A stretch of DNA of 64,000 nucleotides from Anastatus disparis (Eukaryota > Arthropoda > Insecta > Hymenoptera > Eupelmidae): contig JAFFSR010000301.1 in assembly GCA_017163975.1 (NCBI GenBank), positions 4,128,001-4,192,000 of the forward strand. The letters are read 5' to 3'. The position numbers and the translations under genes were made by a program. Below, piece by piece: positions 1 to 12,127 of the stretch; position 1 is the first letter of the stretch, and every line of letters starts with the position of its first letter. The notes beneath the pieces were generated by a model. It did not search any database, was not told the DNA's origin, and saw only the letters and a list, made by a program, of their open reading frames with translations.

Positions 1-690
1 CTCACATTTTTTTCTCCATATTACCAGAGCTCCCTGCTGACAAAGCTAAAGTTTTTCTGGAGTCTACGACAATCTTGTGATCGTGGTGGGTCCCGTGCGC
101 GGCCGCTTGCGTATCCGCGAGAGCGTTGAAGAAGAGCTCGTCCTCCCACTGTCGTAATATTAACACACGTCGCTTGCGAGCGCTCTAGAACAGCTAGCTT
201 TTTTAGTGCATGCGCGAGCGCGTTAGAGACAAGCTCGCCCCCCCCCACCACTGCAATATTATCTCTTTTCCCCCCTGCCACTCACGGTCTCGCGAGCGTT
301 TTGGATTGGAAATTGTTTTGCGCATGCGTTATTATTATTGTATACCTACTCAGACGATGTGGAGTTCAGTCAATAATTGTGTCTGTATCCGTACGGGTAG
401 CTTTTTTTCAACCCGACAAATCTTCTTTTACCATATACGGTTCTACAAGTTTTCGTCTCTGTAAGTGATAATACTTTGTGAAAATCTGTCGTTCTCATTG
501 CCGGTGAGGATATAATAATTTCGTCCGTGTTACCCGATATTAACTCGCGTATACTTTCAAAATTAATTTTTTGACTATTCGAATGATTTAGTCTTATACC
601 TTTAATTTTACATACTGTTTGTTCAGAATTATCTTAAAGTTTACACTTGTACGCGTAAAATTTCGGTCCACCAGAGGCAAAAGATGATAT
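1..690. other. Unassigned left edge, locally GC-richer
   Basis: No gene recognised. Two loosely similar segments (about 130-190 and 210-300) repeat motifs such as GCGAGCG, a short pyrimidine run and TAATATTA or CAATATTA, suggesting an imperfect tandem duplication. The short open frames here show no family features. It could belong to the element that carries the adjacent polymerase relic, since Polintons extend many kb, but nothing in the sequence proves this. Confidence 0.4.
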
Positions 691-3511
691 TTATGTACCA
701 ATATTTTTCTCCGCTAATTCATCAGTAAGTTCACCAAGCAGTGTACCGATCGGCAAATTGTGTTCGTCGTCCATACCGACATAGTAAACGTAATGTGTGT
801 CGTAGTACAGTGCACGTGATCCTAGTTTTTCCAAATAATCAAAAAGTTTAAGCTGGGCTTGTGCTGTTGTGAAAGCTGCAATTACAACACTTGTCGTACG
901 TGACTGCAAGAGAGCTTCATCCTGATACTGCCAATTCACGTACAATACCTGATCGTTGACTAGAATGATACTGTTTACAACCACTTCAGCATTAATGAGT
1001 AGTTCTCTCAATCTTGCTCGCTCTGTAACAACCTCTGTTTTAGCCATATTCTCTCGTTGCGCGAGCTTCCCCCATAACGAGTTTAAACATAGTTTAGCAA
1101 CCGATCTCAAACCCGCATTAAAATTTATATCAGTTTTACTTAGACGAATACCCTTTCCACGTTCAAAGTTCTCAATATAACGGACCTTATGATCTTTGGT
1201 AATACATTTTGACGGGTAACCAGAAGCCTCAGTTTTTTGTTTAAAGAATTCATCGATGTACTCGTTAAAAATATCACCTGTTCACGTGACAGGGTTATAT
1301 TGTACCATCTCATATTGCCATATTTCGTAAACGTTTTGAATCACGAATCCTATTTCTACAGCTTTTTTAAGCTCTTCCGACACCCATGTTCCGTGTAATA
1401 CCTGATCTATTGTATTATTGTGCATACAATCTGTTTGAATCATTTGTTCACAGCACGTACGGCGAAGAGGAAAAATTAATTTTTCATGCATTTTAACTAG
1501 TAAAACAGGGTGATACATATTTCTGGGCGGGAGTACATCACATCTCATGATAAGACCTTCAACGTTACTGATGTGGTTGTTAACCCCTATAAGAGTTTGA
1601 ATTTCATTACCCACATATAACCTTGGATGAACCACAAGATATTTACTTCGTTTACAAATGTATGGATATAATGAGCATACATCAACGTATTTAATTTTTT
1701 CATCACCCTCACACTCGTATAATTTTACCGTGTTACCAGTTCTACTACTGAAAAATGCATCACGGGGGTCTAGCGGTTTACGATAAACAATATCGATATT
1801 CGCATCTATATATTCTCTCAATTCCCGGTTACGTGAAATTTCCTGCTCAAATTCACAACCCCATATTTCAATAAGTGTATAATTGCCTGTTTTAATTTTT
1901 AAGGATATAGCACATGTTCTTTCATATCTGTCGTCAAGCGATTCGCCTGATAATAATGTTTGATTTCTATTTATTCTGTAACATCGTGGATATCCATGCC
2001 AGTAGCACCCGTAGAATTGAAGAACTGTACCATTATGATCCTCATCTGCTCGTGGTGGAGCGTCTCTATCAACAAGAATACCTTCAATAAGTCTCCTCTC
2101 CCATACATGCCCTGTATGCTCGATTCGACACTGTAGAACCTTTTGTTCTATCCAAAAAAACCATTGTATAGCTTTAATGGATTGATTATCAGCCATTTTG
2201 TACCCTCTCACAGGCATAACACCTATTTGATTTTTTTTTAAAAACTTTTTCCTGTAAATACGCATACCCGATAAGGGTATGGTTGTGCACTTTTCGAATG
2301 GGTTTACATTAAACTTCATGAAATTTTTTCGAAATTCTAAACAGGCCTCTCTCAGTATTTTAACATCTTGTATACAATATTTTACGATTTCTTCTTTGAA
2401 ATTAAATATGCATCCTGTATCTGTCTATCAAATATACCATTCTATAAATTTTTCTTCTTCTTTACTGTTCATACCATCGATACCGTACATATCTAGGCTC
2501 GGTAAAGGACCGATATATAATTGGTTTTCTCCTGTGTTAAATAAATGTGGGAAAGTTCCTTTTTCTATATCTGACAACCTGTAAGCTTTCGGTAAATCAG
2601 ATAGTGGCATATGAAAATTATTTAGACTATTTATAAATTTAACGCTTGAAATTTGCATGAAAATCACTGTTGGTTTTTCCCGTGCACAATGGTTTTCTAC
2701 GATATACTTGAATACAAATTGACAATCAAACCCTTGCAAATTGTGTGCTATACAAATAACTTTTTTAAACTTTTCACGTCGTGATAGAGCTAACCCGACA
2801 AATTGTTTCACTGGATCTTTTTGAAATACAAATTATATTAGTATCCTCTAGACAAAAACTACAAACTTGTTGTACAACACACAGGTTAGGTACATGTATT
2901 TTTTTATTTTCATCACCTAACACAGAAAGAGTTTGTTGTGTTTCAAAATCATAAAATAAATATAATATTTTAGATCTTTCCTTACCTTGCTCTATAGGCT
3001 GAATATAGCAAAAGTGGTTGATCGGTAGTTGTTTCTTACAAATGTCACAAAATACAACTCCGCATTCATGTTTTCCACCGCGGTTTTTTACACGGATAGT
3101 TTCACAACAAATTTGACAAATTTTCACCGCTTTACAAACACTTACGTTTCTTTTAAACGGCCCTGATTTCAAATGGTTCTCGAAATATGTATTACCAAAA
3201 AATTCTTTAAAGCAATTTAAGCACTTTTTTATATCCGCACTGTTGTCACGAACTGATGATTGCATGCACTTAAAACATCTATTAGAACATCTATGATCCA
3301 TAGCAAACTTGTAACTTTTATTACATGATATGCAATACCCTTTACTACCGGCTGCACCAGTCAAGTTTAGAATAAGTTGATAATATCCTTGGTTTCCATA
3401 ATACATTATACGTAGTGTATAAAATACGTTTCGGTATGTATCAATCATAACTTTTTTACCATCATAAAAAGGTATATCCCCACGCCCAAAATTCCCGAAA
3501 GAGTAAACCAC
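691..3511 (-). pseudogene. Broken protein-primed family-B DNA polymerase (Polinton/adintovirus-like)
   Basis: Read from 3511 down, four open pieces give family-B polymerase parts in order: 2774-3511 has paired-Cys zinc motifs (CISC, CMQ, CQIC, CDIC) and Exo I (LYLFYDFETQQ); 2428-2811 has Exo II (IAHNLQGFDCQF); 1282-2319 has the FFSSRTGNTVKLY block and palm motif A (YVDVCSLYPY); 691-1110 has motif B (LNSLWGKLAQ) and motif C. The stretch 1111-1281 between the last two also reads as polymerase (ASGYPS and INFNAGLRS blocks). Frame shifts separate the pieces. Motif C reads YYDTHYVYYV where the family has YxDTDS, so one catalytic Asp is His. Such enzymes copy linear Polinton or adintovirus genomes from a terminal protein. 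No Polinton integrase, ATPase, protease or capsid gene is visible beside it, so this is a fragment or the rest lies left of the window. Confidence 0.85.
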
Positions 3512-4057
3512 AATAGCTGTGCTTTTTGTAGTCAGGAAAATTTGAAACTGATGAATTTCTTGTAAACCACACCCTGTTGATGGTATTTTATAATGTAATT
3601 GTACATCAAATTAAGTTAAATTCCTACTCTACTCGTATAAGTATTCAGAATAAAATGTTTGTACACATACGTATAAGAATGTCTAAATAATTATTAAAGT
3701 TTGCGATAATTTAAAGTCTTATCTACCTAAAAAGATAATTGTTACTATAACAATAACGACTGTTATTCAATTCATAATTACCCTACTGAATATAGTCACT
3801 TGATAATCAAGTGAGATTTCAAGTGATTCTCAAGTGATAATCATGCCATAATCTGAAGTGATTATCAAGTAATTATCATATGATTGTGAAATGATTATCA
3901 AGTGATAATCACCTGATTTCTAAGATAATATCTTAATAAAAATTCATACCGTGAATATTTAAAATTGTAATAGAAATAAAAATAAAACAAAATCATGCAG
4001 AAAAATTATACAATTCATTTAATTTGAATATTAAATAAATATTACATAAAATGTTCC
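3512..4057. other. AT-rich spacer with degenerate AAGTGATTATCA repeats
   Basis: No gene. Around 3795-3915 the motif AAGTGATTATCA and its reverse complement TGATAATCACTT recur many times with small changes. This looks like a short decayed tandem repeat or the inside of a small palindromic element. Confidence 0.5.
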
Positions 4058-4323
4058 TACTAAAAAATTTTAAATGAGATCTCATGCCAAAATCTTATTC
4101 GACAATATTTTTCATTTTGGTATGTTTGAAATCATTGATTGGAGACTATTATTGAAAAATTAAGACTTAATAAAATTTGTTTAAAAATTTCAATTTACAA
4201 AAATTTTTCAAAGTTCAAATTATCAATAATAGTCTCCAATCGATGATTTCAAACACACTAAATTAAAAAATATTGAAAAATAGATTTTGGCATGAGATCT
4301 CATTTGAGATTTTTTAGTGAGAA
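4058..4323. mobile_element. Palindromic MITE, about 265 bp
   Basis: The two ends are inverted copies: ACTAAAAAATTTTAAATGAG plus ATCTCATGCC at the left, and the reverse complement of ACTAAAAAATCTCAAATGAG plus the same ATCTCATGCC at the right. Pairing continues inward (ATTGATTGGAGACTATTATT against AATAATAGTCTCCAATCGAT), so the whole element can fold into one hairpin. There is no coding capacity. The target duplication is not clear. Confidence 0.75.
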
Positions 4324-5389
4324 TATTATAGAAACTAACAATTTTAGAATAAAAATCGCATTGATAATATTGAAATAGATACAATTTTTGTAAAATGTAT
4401 TAAAATATTTTATTAAAACATATTGTTATTTATGGAGTTGTATTTTTTTTTATCTATAATGTGGAAACGTAAATCTTTAGTAGCATTTACGATAAGGATA
4501 TCTTTACGGCCATCATCAAGATCTCTGTAACATCTCAAATTATTCAAGTGATCATTATATAAACATACAATAAGTAAATATAATTGAAAAAAAAGAAACT
4601 AATGTTTAAACTGTCATACCTTCTTATTGATGGCTCCATCCACTTCAAATCAAGATCTTTGTTTAAGTTTATAAATAATAGGAGAAAATAAGCCCCCAAA
4701 ATGCAATTTCTTAAGTGTTGATGTTTGAGTAATTACAATTACTATATAATAAATATAAGAACCAATCAGAAAGCTTTAAAATTTAGGTCTGTAAAAAATC
4801 ATGCTAATTCTTTACATCAATTACAACAAAAAGTGTTCTGATGAATTTCTTTCTAGAACCTCAGAATTTTTAGGAAAAAAATGATAAGAATTTAACTTTT
4901 CCGAAAAATTTGAAAAATTTTGAATTTTTAGGGATCTATAATGCTTGATCATTTTGATCTAGATCCTTGAAAATTCTCTTACATATTTTAGGTATTAAAA
5001 AGAATATATTCTCAGAGTCACAGCGATTTTTAGTTTTTGCCCTACCAGTCGACGTGAAATGTCGCATATATATATTAGGGTGGGAATTATTTACAAAGTT
5101 ATTGGAAAATCATTTCCCAAGCCTTCATCGGAAAGTTTAACATCTAAAATTACAAACTCAATGTAAAAATCCGAGTTTAAAAAAGTTTGTACAAGTTTTA
5201 ATTTACAAAAATCATAGAAAAAGCAGTGTTAATTTCGCTTTTTTAAATTTTACTCACTTTTTCTGAATGTCTGAATAGCGTCTCAACAATAAATCAAAAG
5301 TAGTTTTTTTTTAATCATAAACGGGAATCTTTTGCCTTTTAAAATGTAAATATACATTTAAAGACAATACAGTTGACGTATTATTTAAA
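4324..5389. other. AT-rich spacer
   Basis: No gene, RNA gene or clear repeat boundary seen. Open frames are very short and low in complexity. Confidence 0.5.
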
Positions 5390-5467
5390 GTGGTGTCAAC
5401 CCACGGCAAAGTCAGTGGAAAAGCGACTAGAAGGGGAATCAATCCCGCACTTTAGCCACTACACCAC
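5390..5467 (-). tRNA. tRNA-like relic or SINE head
   Basis: On the minus strand a 78-nt unit starts GTGGTGT and ends ACACCAC, a perfect 7-bp acceptor-like stem. Bases after the stem resemble a pol III A box (TGGCTAAAGTGC), and GGTTGACACC near the end resembles a B box with one base missing. I cannot draw a sound anticodon arm, so a decayed tRNA or a tRNA-derived SINE head is likelier than a working tRNA. Confidence 0.35.
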
Positions 5468-6168
5468 CAAACTACATTTTTATCATTTTTTAGATTCAAG
5501 ACCTACTCGAGGAACTACACTCTTTTATAACTTTATGGAGTAGCTAAATTTTAGATTTTGATTTTATTTATGGCTAATTTCAAATCGAACAGCCTGTATA
5601 CACTCAAGTCACCAATCACTACACCGATGGAGTATGTTATACTACTTGGAAAATAAAGAGACGCGTATTTTTTTTTTGGCTGAAATATCAAAATTGCAAT
5701 TTTGATATTTCATGGGTTCATACTACAAATGTTCACAATAACTTTAGAGGGCTATTGTTTTACCAATTTGCAATGAATAATGGTGAACCTTTTATTGTTT
5801 TATTTTATTTTGAGTCCTCTTCAATTTAGTGCAAGAAATTTAAAAAAAAAACAAAAAAATTACTACAATACATGTATTTTACCAAAAAATGCACTTTTTA
5901 TGCACATGCATTTTTCTCAAAAGGGTCATTTTTTTTTTTTGCTGAAATTTTTTAGGTGATAGAGGACCAATCACTAATCTAATGGCATCACAAATTTTAT
6001 TTTTGAAAAATGCTTGTATATAAGTTCAGAAGTCTTAAGCAATCTACATTCAAACGCTGTTGCATGCTTCGCTCATCATTTGTATACATTGTATGCATGT
6101 ATCTAATATCAATAGTGATATATGTAAGCATATATATATTTATATATGTATATATATATATATATATA
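5468..6168. other. AT-rich spacer ending in a TA microsatellite
   Basis: No gene seen. 5690-5710 is a short palindrome (CAAAATTGCAATTTTG). 6130-6168 is a TA tract, the target into which Helitron copy A was inserted. Confidence 0.55.
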
Positions 6169-6200
6169 CTAGCGGGGGTACCCCCCTGCTCGCGCTACTC
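6169..6200 (-). other. Helitron A 3' terminal hairpin and CTAG end
   Basis: Minus strand reads a C-rich/G-rich stem (GGGGGGTACCCCC) followed by GCTAG and then host T. This is the usual Helitron 3' signal, a hairpin just before CTRR. Upstream GTTGGTGAGTAGCGCGAGC matches copy B with few changes. Confidence 0.85.
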
Positions 6201-6500
6201 ACCAACCCCCGTGCATATTTACACTAATGAAAATATCAGTCAGTGATGAAATTTGTACTAATAAAAATTATTAATGAAATTAATATTAATTATATATTTG
6301 TTCAGAGAGATTTCCACACCACCCGAAGAGGTACTGTCAATAATACCTTACAATTAATAATTTATAGTATAAATTATAAAATAAAAAATGTATAGTATTA
6401 CGGCACGTTGGCTTTTTGTTTTATTTTAAATAATTATATAAAATCAATAATAATAATTTTAAGTTATTTTAAGATATGTTAAAATTAATTAAAATTATTC

Positions 6501-8283
6501 CGTTTTTGCTTTCTCATAGAGAAAGCATTGTATCAGTAAAAAAAATTTTTTTCTATTTTTTCATTAATTTGTACATATTTGAACTCGGTGAGTCGAAAAA
6601 AGTGGTTTCCAGAGAATGTCTGTATGTATGTGTGTGTGTGTGTGTGTGTGGATGTATGAATTCGGTTAGTAAACTGTATCTCGAGAACTACTCGATGGAT
6701 TTGCTTCTAATTTTGCATGGAATTTAGTTTTGTGACTAACTTGCTGGGAAGCTATTGATAATTGGTTCTTCTAGCGTAGTTTTCATTTTAAAGTTTTTTT
6801 AAGAAAAAAAAAAAATTCGATTTTTCGTTTTTTGTTTTTTTTTTGTTTACTACTCGATGAATTTGCTTCAAAATTTGCATGGAATTTATTTGTGATTGCC
6901 CGGATAAAATAAATTTTTAAAAACTGATTTTCTTAGCTTAGTTTTAATTTTAGAGCATTTTGAGATTAAAAAAAAAAATGTTTCTATTTATTAAGCCAAT
7001 AAAATCTTAAAAACTACTCGATGGATTTACTTCAAATTTTCCATACAATTCAATTTTTTGATGAACTGGTGCGGAAGCTATTGGGAATTGGTTTTCTTAG
7101 AGTAGTTTTTTTTTTAGAATCATTAAGAATTTTAAAAAAATTTCGATTTTTCATTTTTTTTGTATTTTACGTAAGCTACTCGAAGAATTTGTTCAAAAAT
7201 TTGTATGAAACTTAATTTCGAATGCCAAAAGTATAAAAAATTTTGTAAACTAATTTTCTTAGCGCACTTTTAATTTTAGAGCATTTTTAAAATTTTTTTT
7301 AAAATTTTTATTTTTAATTTTTTTCTATTTTACAAAAACCATTTGATAGATTTGCTCCAAAATTTGTATGCAATTTATTCGCTACTGTCTGAAGAAAACA
7401 AGCTTTGGAAAACTAATTTTCTCAGTGCAGTTTTAATTTTAGAGCACTTTGAAAATTTTTTTAAAAATTTTCATTTTTTATTTATTTTCTATTTTGCGTA
7501 AACCATACTATAAATTTTCTCTAAAATTTTTATACAATTAATTCGCTATTGTCTGAAAAAAATAAGCTTTTGAAAACTAATTTTCTTAGCGTGGTTGCAA
7601 ATTTAGAGAATTTTAAAGATTTAAAAAAAAATTTCGATTCTTCTTTTCTTATTTTTTTTTATTCTACGTAAGGTATTCGATAGATTTGTTCTAAAAATTG
7701 CAGGGAAATTATTTGCGACTGCCAAAAGAAGGGAAATTTTCAAAAATTGATTTTCATAGCGTAGTTTTAATTTTGGAGCATTTTTAAAATTTTAAAAAAG
7801 AAATTTTGAAAAGAAAATGTTATTTATTTAACCAGTTAGATCTCGAAAATTACTCGATGGATTTGCTTCAAATTTTGTATACCATCTATGTTTTTGTATA
7901 ACTAGACGGAAGGCTATTGAAAATTGGTATTCATAGAGTAGTTTTTTTTATAGAGCCATAAACATGAACTGTATTTATATATAAATATGATTGCATTTTA
8001 TAATGATTAGAAATTTTGTTGTCATCATTCTTTTTATCACTACATTATATCATTTTTTCAATAGAACAAATTTTTTTGTATTACTTGATGATTTAAAATA
8101 AATTATAAATGTTGAAAAAGCAAACAGCTAGCATATATGTTCGAAATTTATAAAGTACAATATGAGTAAATATTAATGTTAGACAATTTTTGAATATCAA
8201 AATCACATTTAAATAAATATAAAAAAATTAATAAAACTCAAAGAACTCTATGAGAAAGCATTCCGCCAAAGCACTTGGCAGCG
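6501..8283 (-). mobile_element. Tandem-repeat element inside Helitron A (Helentron/HINE-like?)
   Basis: Helitron B reads straight through this point (near 48530-48545), giving an empty site. On the minus strand the insert starts CGCTGCCAAGTGCTTTGGCG and ends near a hairpin GCTTTCTC-TAT-GAGAAAGC followed by AAAAACG. Its body is about eight copies of a 155-170 bp unit built around TACTCGATGGATTTGCTTC and CTTAGCGTAGTTTTAATTTT. A second, inverted copy is at 60481-63805. A tandem array in the middle, a 3' hairpin, no obvious TSD and insertion at a T run fit non-autonomous Helentrons (HINE/DINE-1 type); that class is an inference. Confidence 0.7.
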
Positions 8284-8334
8284 TTTTTTTTATACAATTT
8301 TTTAAAATAAAACCATGTTTCCTTCGCCTGTAGC

Positions 8335-10162
8335 ACTACATTTAATCTACCAATGGCTATATTTTTCTAAATTTTGATCTTTTAATCCAAGATTTAGTCT
8401 TAGAATTAAAAATATAATATTGTGGTATATTAACATATTTAATTTTTTTAGCAAAATCATGTTTTTTATTCAATTTAAACCATGCGGTCAATGTTGTTTC
8501 GTATTTGTTTAATGCTGAATGTATATCATTTTCATCAAAAATTATTTTTTGTTGATTTTCTGTATATATATTTCATCTTATTACTGTATGACTTCTACCG
8601 CATACTGTAAATTCTTGTAATCTCCATGCGGCCTCCATTGGACTTAAATATCTTCCATCTATGTATTGAGTTATTTTATCATGAATATCATCTTTATTAT
8701 TTTCTTCAATTTTATCTTGTTTTATTTTACAGTAAGCTTTATCTACACCTTTATAAATATAATCATAAATATATTTTATACTTTGTATTGACATACAAAG
8801 TTGAGTATTGATATGAGCATTATATTTCGCTAACAAAAACTGTTGTAAGGAACTACCATTGAATTATCAACTTTTATAATTTTTTTATTATTTTTTAAAT
8901 TATACGTATGATTATCTAAAATATTATTTCTTCTTTTGTATTGTGGATGTTTGTTTTCTTCAACTATTGTAATTTCATTAAATGATTTTGGGAATTTTTC
9001 TCTACATATAGTTTCATTTTATCGTAACAAGGTGATTTATCTGTATGTGGTGCATGTAACATGTGCTTAATTACTAATTTTTGTAAGTATTTATTTTCTA
9101 ATGAAGGTATTTCTGCTGAAATATATTTATCAATATTTTCTGGAGTTAATATTTTATGATTATGATGTAATGTTATAATAATATGCGCGTGAGGTAACCC
9201 TCTTTTTTGAAATTCAATCGAAAATACATAAATTATAACAGGACCAAAAATTTCGTTTTTTATAATATTATTCAATAACATTTGAAATTTTATATAAAAT
9301 AATCTTACCGTGATATTTGGTATGTCATTGGGAGTTGTCCCTTCTGGAAAATTTTTAAAAATTTATTTCAATTCTTTCCATTTATGATTACATGTCATTG
9401 TTATAAATAAGTCTGGTTTTCCTACTGTTCTCATTATTGCCATGGCATCTCGATAATATTGCTGCATATATCTTGGACTACCAATATATGATGAGGGTAA
9501 AATAAAAAGATTTCCAATTCTTTCTTTGTTTTCAAAATTTGTTGAAACATTTGAAGCACTATTTATTACATGATCTAATAAACCTTGATAACATTCTATG
9601 CGTAATTGTTTTTGATTATTTCTAAAAAATTCATTCTATTACTTTCAACCATCACATATGCATGTATTATGTATTGTTGTGTTAATCTTCCACAATATAA
9701 AATAAGGTTGAAATTTTTTAAATTTGGACTCCAATGGATTCCATATAAATAATATTGTAGTATTGTAAGACAATCACTATTTTCAATATTTTCATTTTTT
9801 TTATATCCTATACTCCAACCTAAATCTCCTGCTGGAAACATTAAAGGAAAAACCATTGGGTCCACGTGATAAGATAATTTATTTAAATAAGTGTGAGTAA
9901 TTCCATCTCCAGAAGATGATTTCGGATATACACAAAGATCATAATTATCTGGAATTCCTGAATTAGATACTATGATAGCACCATATTCCGAAGTTAGTGA
10001 ATTATTATAATGATGTTGTTGTTTATCATTTTTTCGCATAAAATACAATTTATAATTTGGAATATTTTGTATATTTGATAGTTGATGTAAGCTTTTGTAA
10101 TTCTTAGCCATGGGATTATCATTTATTATCTCTGTTAAAATTAACATATGTTCTTTTGTTAA
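8335..10162 (-). pseudogene. Helitron A Rep (HUH nuclease) fragment, helicase missing
   Basis: Open pieces 9596-10162, 8964-9281 and 8573-8836, followed by out-of-frame sequence down to 8335, match copy B almost word for word. The HUH motif is present (QKRGLPHAHIIITL), which cuts and joins DNA through paired Tyr residues. The Y2 motif reads KYIYDYIYKG, so both Tyr of the YxxxY pair remain. Frame shifts and stops separate the pieces, for example between 9596 and 9281. The gene stops at the 8334/8335 deletion joint before any Walker motif, so this is a Rep-only relic. Bases beyond 10162 in the first open frame belong to the inserted transposon. Confidence 0.85.
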
Positions 10163-12127
10163 CACAGGCCCACAAAATGAAAAAAAATGTCTGAACTTTT
10201 GACCGGACATACATATTCCCATGTATTTTTCGACGCTGAATCCGAATCTGTAATAAAAATATAGGGTTTTCCTACCTTTTCTCAGAGTTTTATTGAAAAA
10301 ACCTCATTTTTTACGGTTTTTTTGCGGTTTTTCGAGTCTAGAAAAAACAAATCATGAGATACGGTTAATTGGACTTCAAAATCGAATTCTACGGGAAAAA
10401 ATACACGGGAAACCATACCTTCAAATTTTTTTAACGCGATTCTAGTCCTCTGTATGGGGCTGAAAAGATGAGGAAATCGGTAAAAGTCGAAATTTTGCCT
10501 AAAATGGATTTAAACAATATTAAAATTTAATCATGCGTCTTTTGAAGAGTCGATAAACATTGGAAATACTATCCTGGGGGTTTTTCAGATTGCTGATCAT
10601 GAATTTGAAGTCAGATTGTGTAAAAACTACTTCTAGAGGGCGGTGACAAGAACTGTATATGGTAAATTTATCGATTTTTTAAAAATTTTACGTCTGAAAT
10701 ACTAATTTTAGAGTCTTTCACAGCATTGACTGTAAATTCAAGATATTAACTTAGCCTATTGTGTACGTTAAACTTAACATTTTGTCTATGTTTGTCTCTC
10801 TCTCTCTCTCTCTCTCTCTTCCGATGTTTTTTTTAAATTGGCTTACGCTTACGTACACGTTTCTCTTCGAATGACCGATGTAGTGGATTTCTGACACGTT
10901 TTTGTCCTTTTTTCGCAGCTGTTTCTCTTTTTATCATCCAGCAGTAATCTGCTAACATGTTGATACCCCAGTTTCCTTGAAATCTACGTTCAAACTCCTT
11001 TAAATCTTGGTGAAATCGTTCACCATGCTCTTCACTAAAGTCTCCGTTATTTTCAGGAAACTGATCAACGTGTGAATCAAGAAAATGAAGTTTTAAGTTC
11101 ATTAGACAACCCAATTTTTCAAAATTACGTACCATTCTTTTCACAATAGCTTTATAATTCGTGTCTTTGGCATTACCCAAAAATTTCGTCGATACCTCTT
11201 TAAAACTTAACCATGCTGCCTTTTCAACATCAGTCATGCTTTGTTCAAAGTTTTCGTCTCTAAATAAAGTTCGGATTTCAGGACTATCAAAAATACCTTC
11301 ATTTAATTTAGCATCAGATTTATGGGGAAATACTTTGCTTATATATTGGAAGCATTGACCGTCCTTGTCCAAAGCTTTAACTAATTGCTTTATCAATCCA
11401 AGCTTTATATGCAGAGGCGGTATCAAAATTTTCGAAGGATTAACGAGTGGATCTTTTATAACATTCTGTTTTCCAGGTTCAAACGATTCTCTTGATGGCC
11501 AAATTTTCTTTTTATAGTGTTTTTCTCTATCTCTGCTATCAAACATGCATAAATAACATGGGTACTTCGTAAATCCAGATTGTTGTCCAAGTATCATAGA
11601 TAAAATCTTTAAATCGCCACATATTTGCCATTTATGTTCTCTATATTTTATTTTCGTTAAAAGTAGTTCAAGATTGGAATACTCTTCTTTAAGTACTGTT
11701 GAATGTGCTAATGGTATAGGAGCATATTTATTTGTGATATTGAGGAGTACTGCTTTAAGGCTGCGCTTTGATGAATCAATGAATAGTCGCCAATTTTCAG
11801 GTTTGTATATGTTGGGTTTCAATTCATCAATAAGACCTTTCACGTCCGTGCAATAAACCATATTAGAATCATTCTTGAAATAATTTCTAAAGCGCTCTTC
11901 TCGATTACGATATGCACATACTTTAGTACCCTTTGTCAACATATTTCGTCTCTTAAACTCTGAAGCCATAAACTCTGATTGTTCCTTAGATAAACCACTC
12001 TTTCTAAATAAATCGTTCAGACTTTTTTGATCAAACTTTTCAACAGTTCGTTCTTCACCCTTAGGAATATACTCTTCATCACTATCCAGAGAATGTTCTT
12101 CAGGTGAACTTAGATCTTCTTCATTTG
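10163..12127. repeat. Left arm of giant terminal inverted repeat
   Basis: The 1965-bp arm ends at CAAATGAAGAAGATCTA, read on the minus strand. Besides the last 430 or so codons of the transposase (minus strand) it holds about 670 bp of non-coding subterminal sequence and a TC tract near 10800-10820. Confidence 0.88.

Noticed and set aside
11161..11856. Plus-strand frames in the left transposase arm (mirrored at 13505-14200)
   Set aside because: Antisense shadows that occur twice only because the arms are inverted copies.
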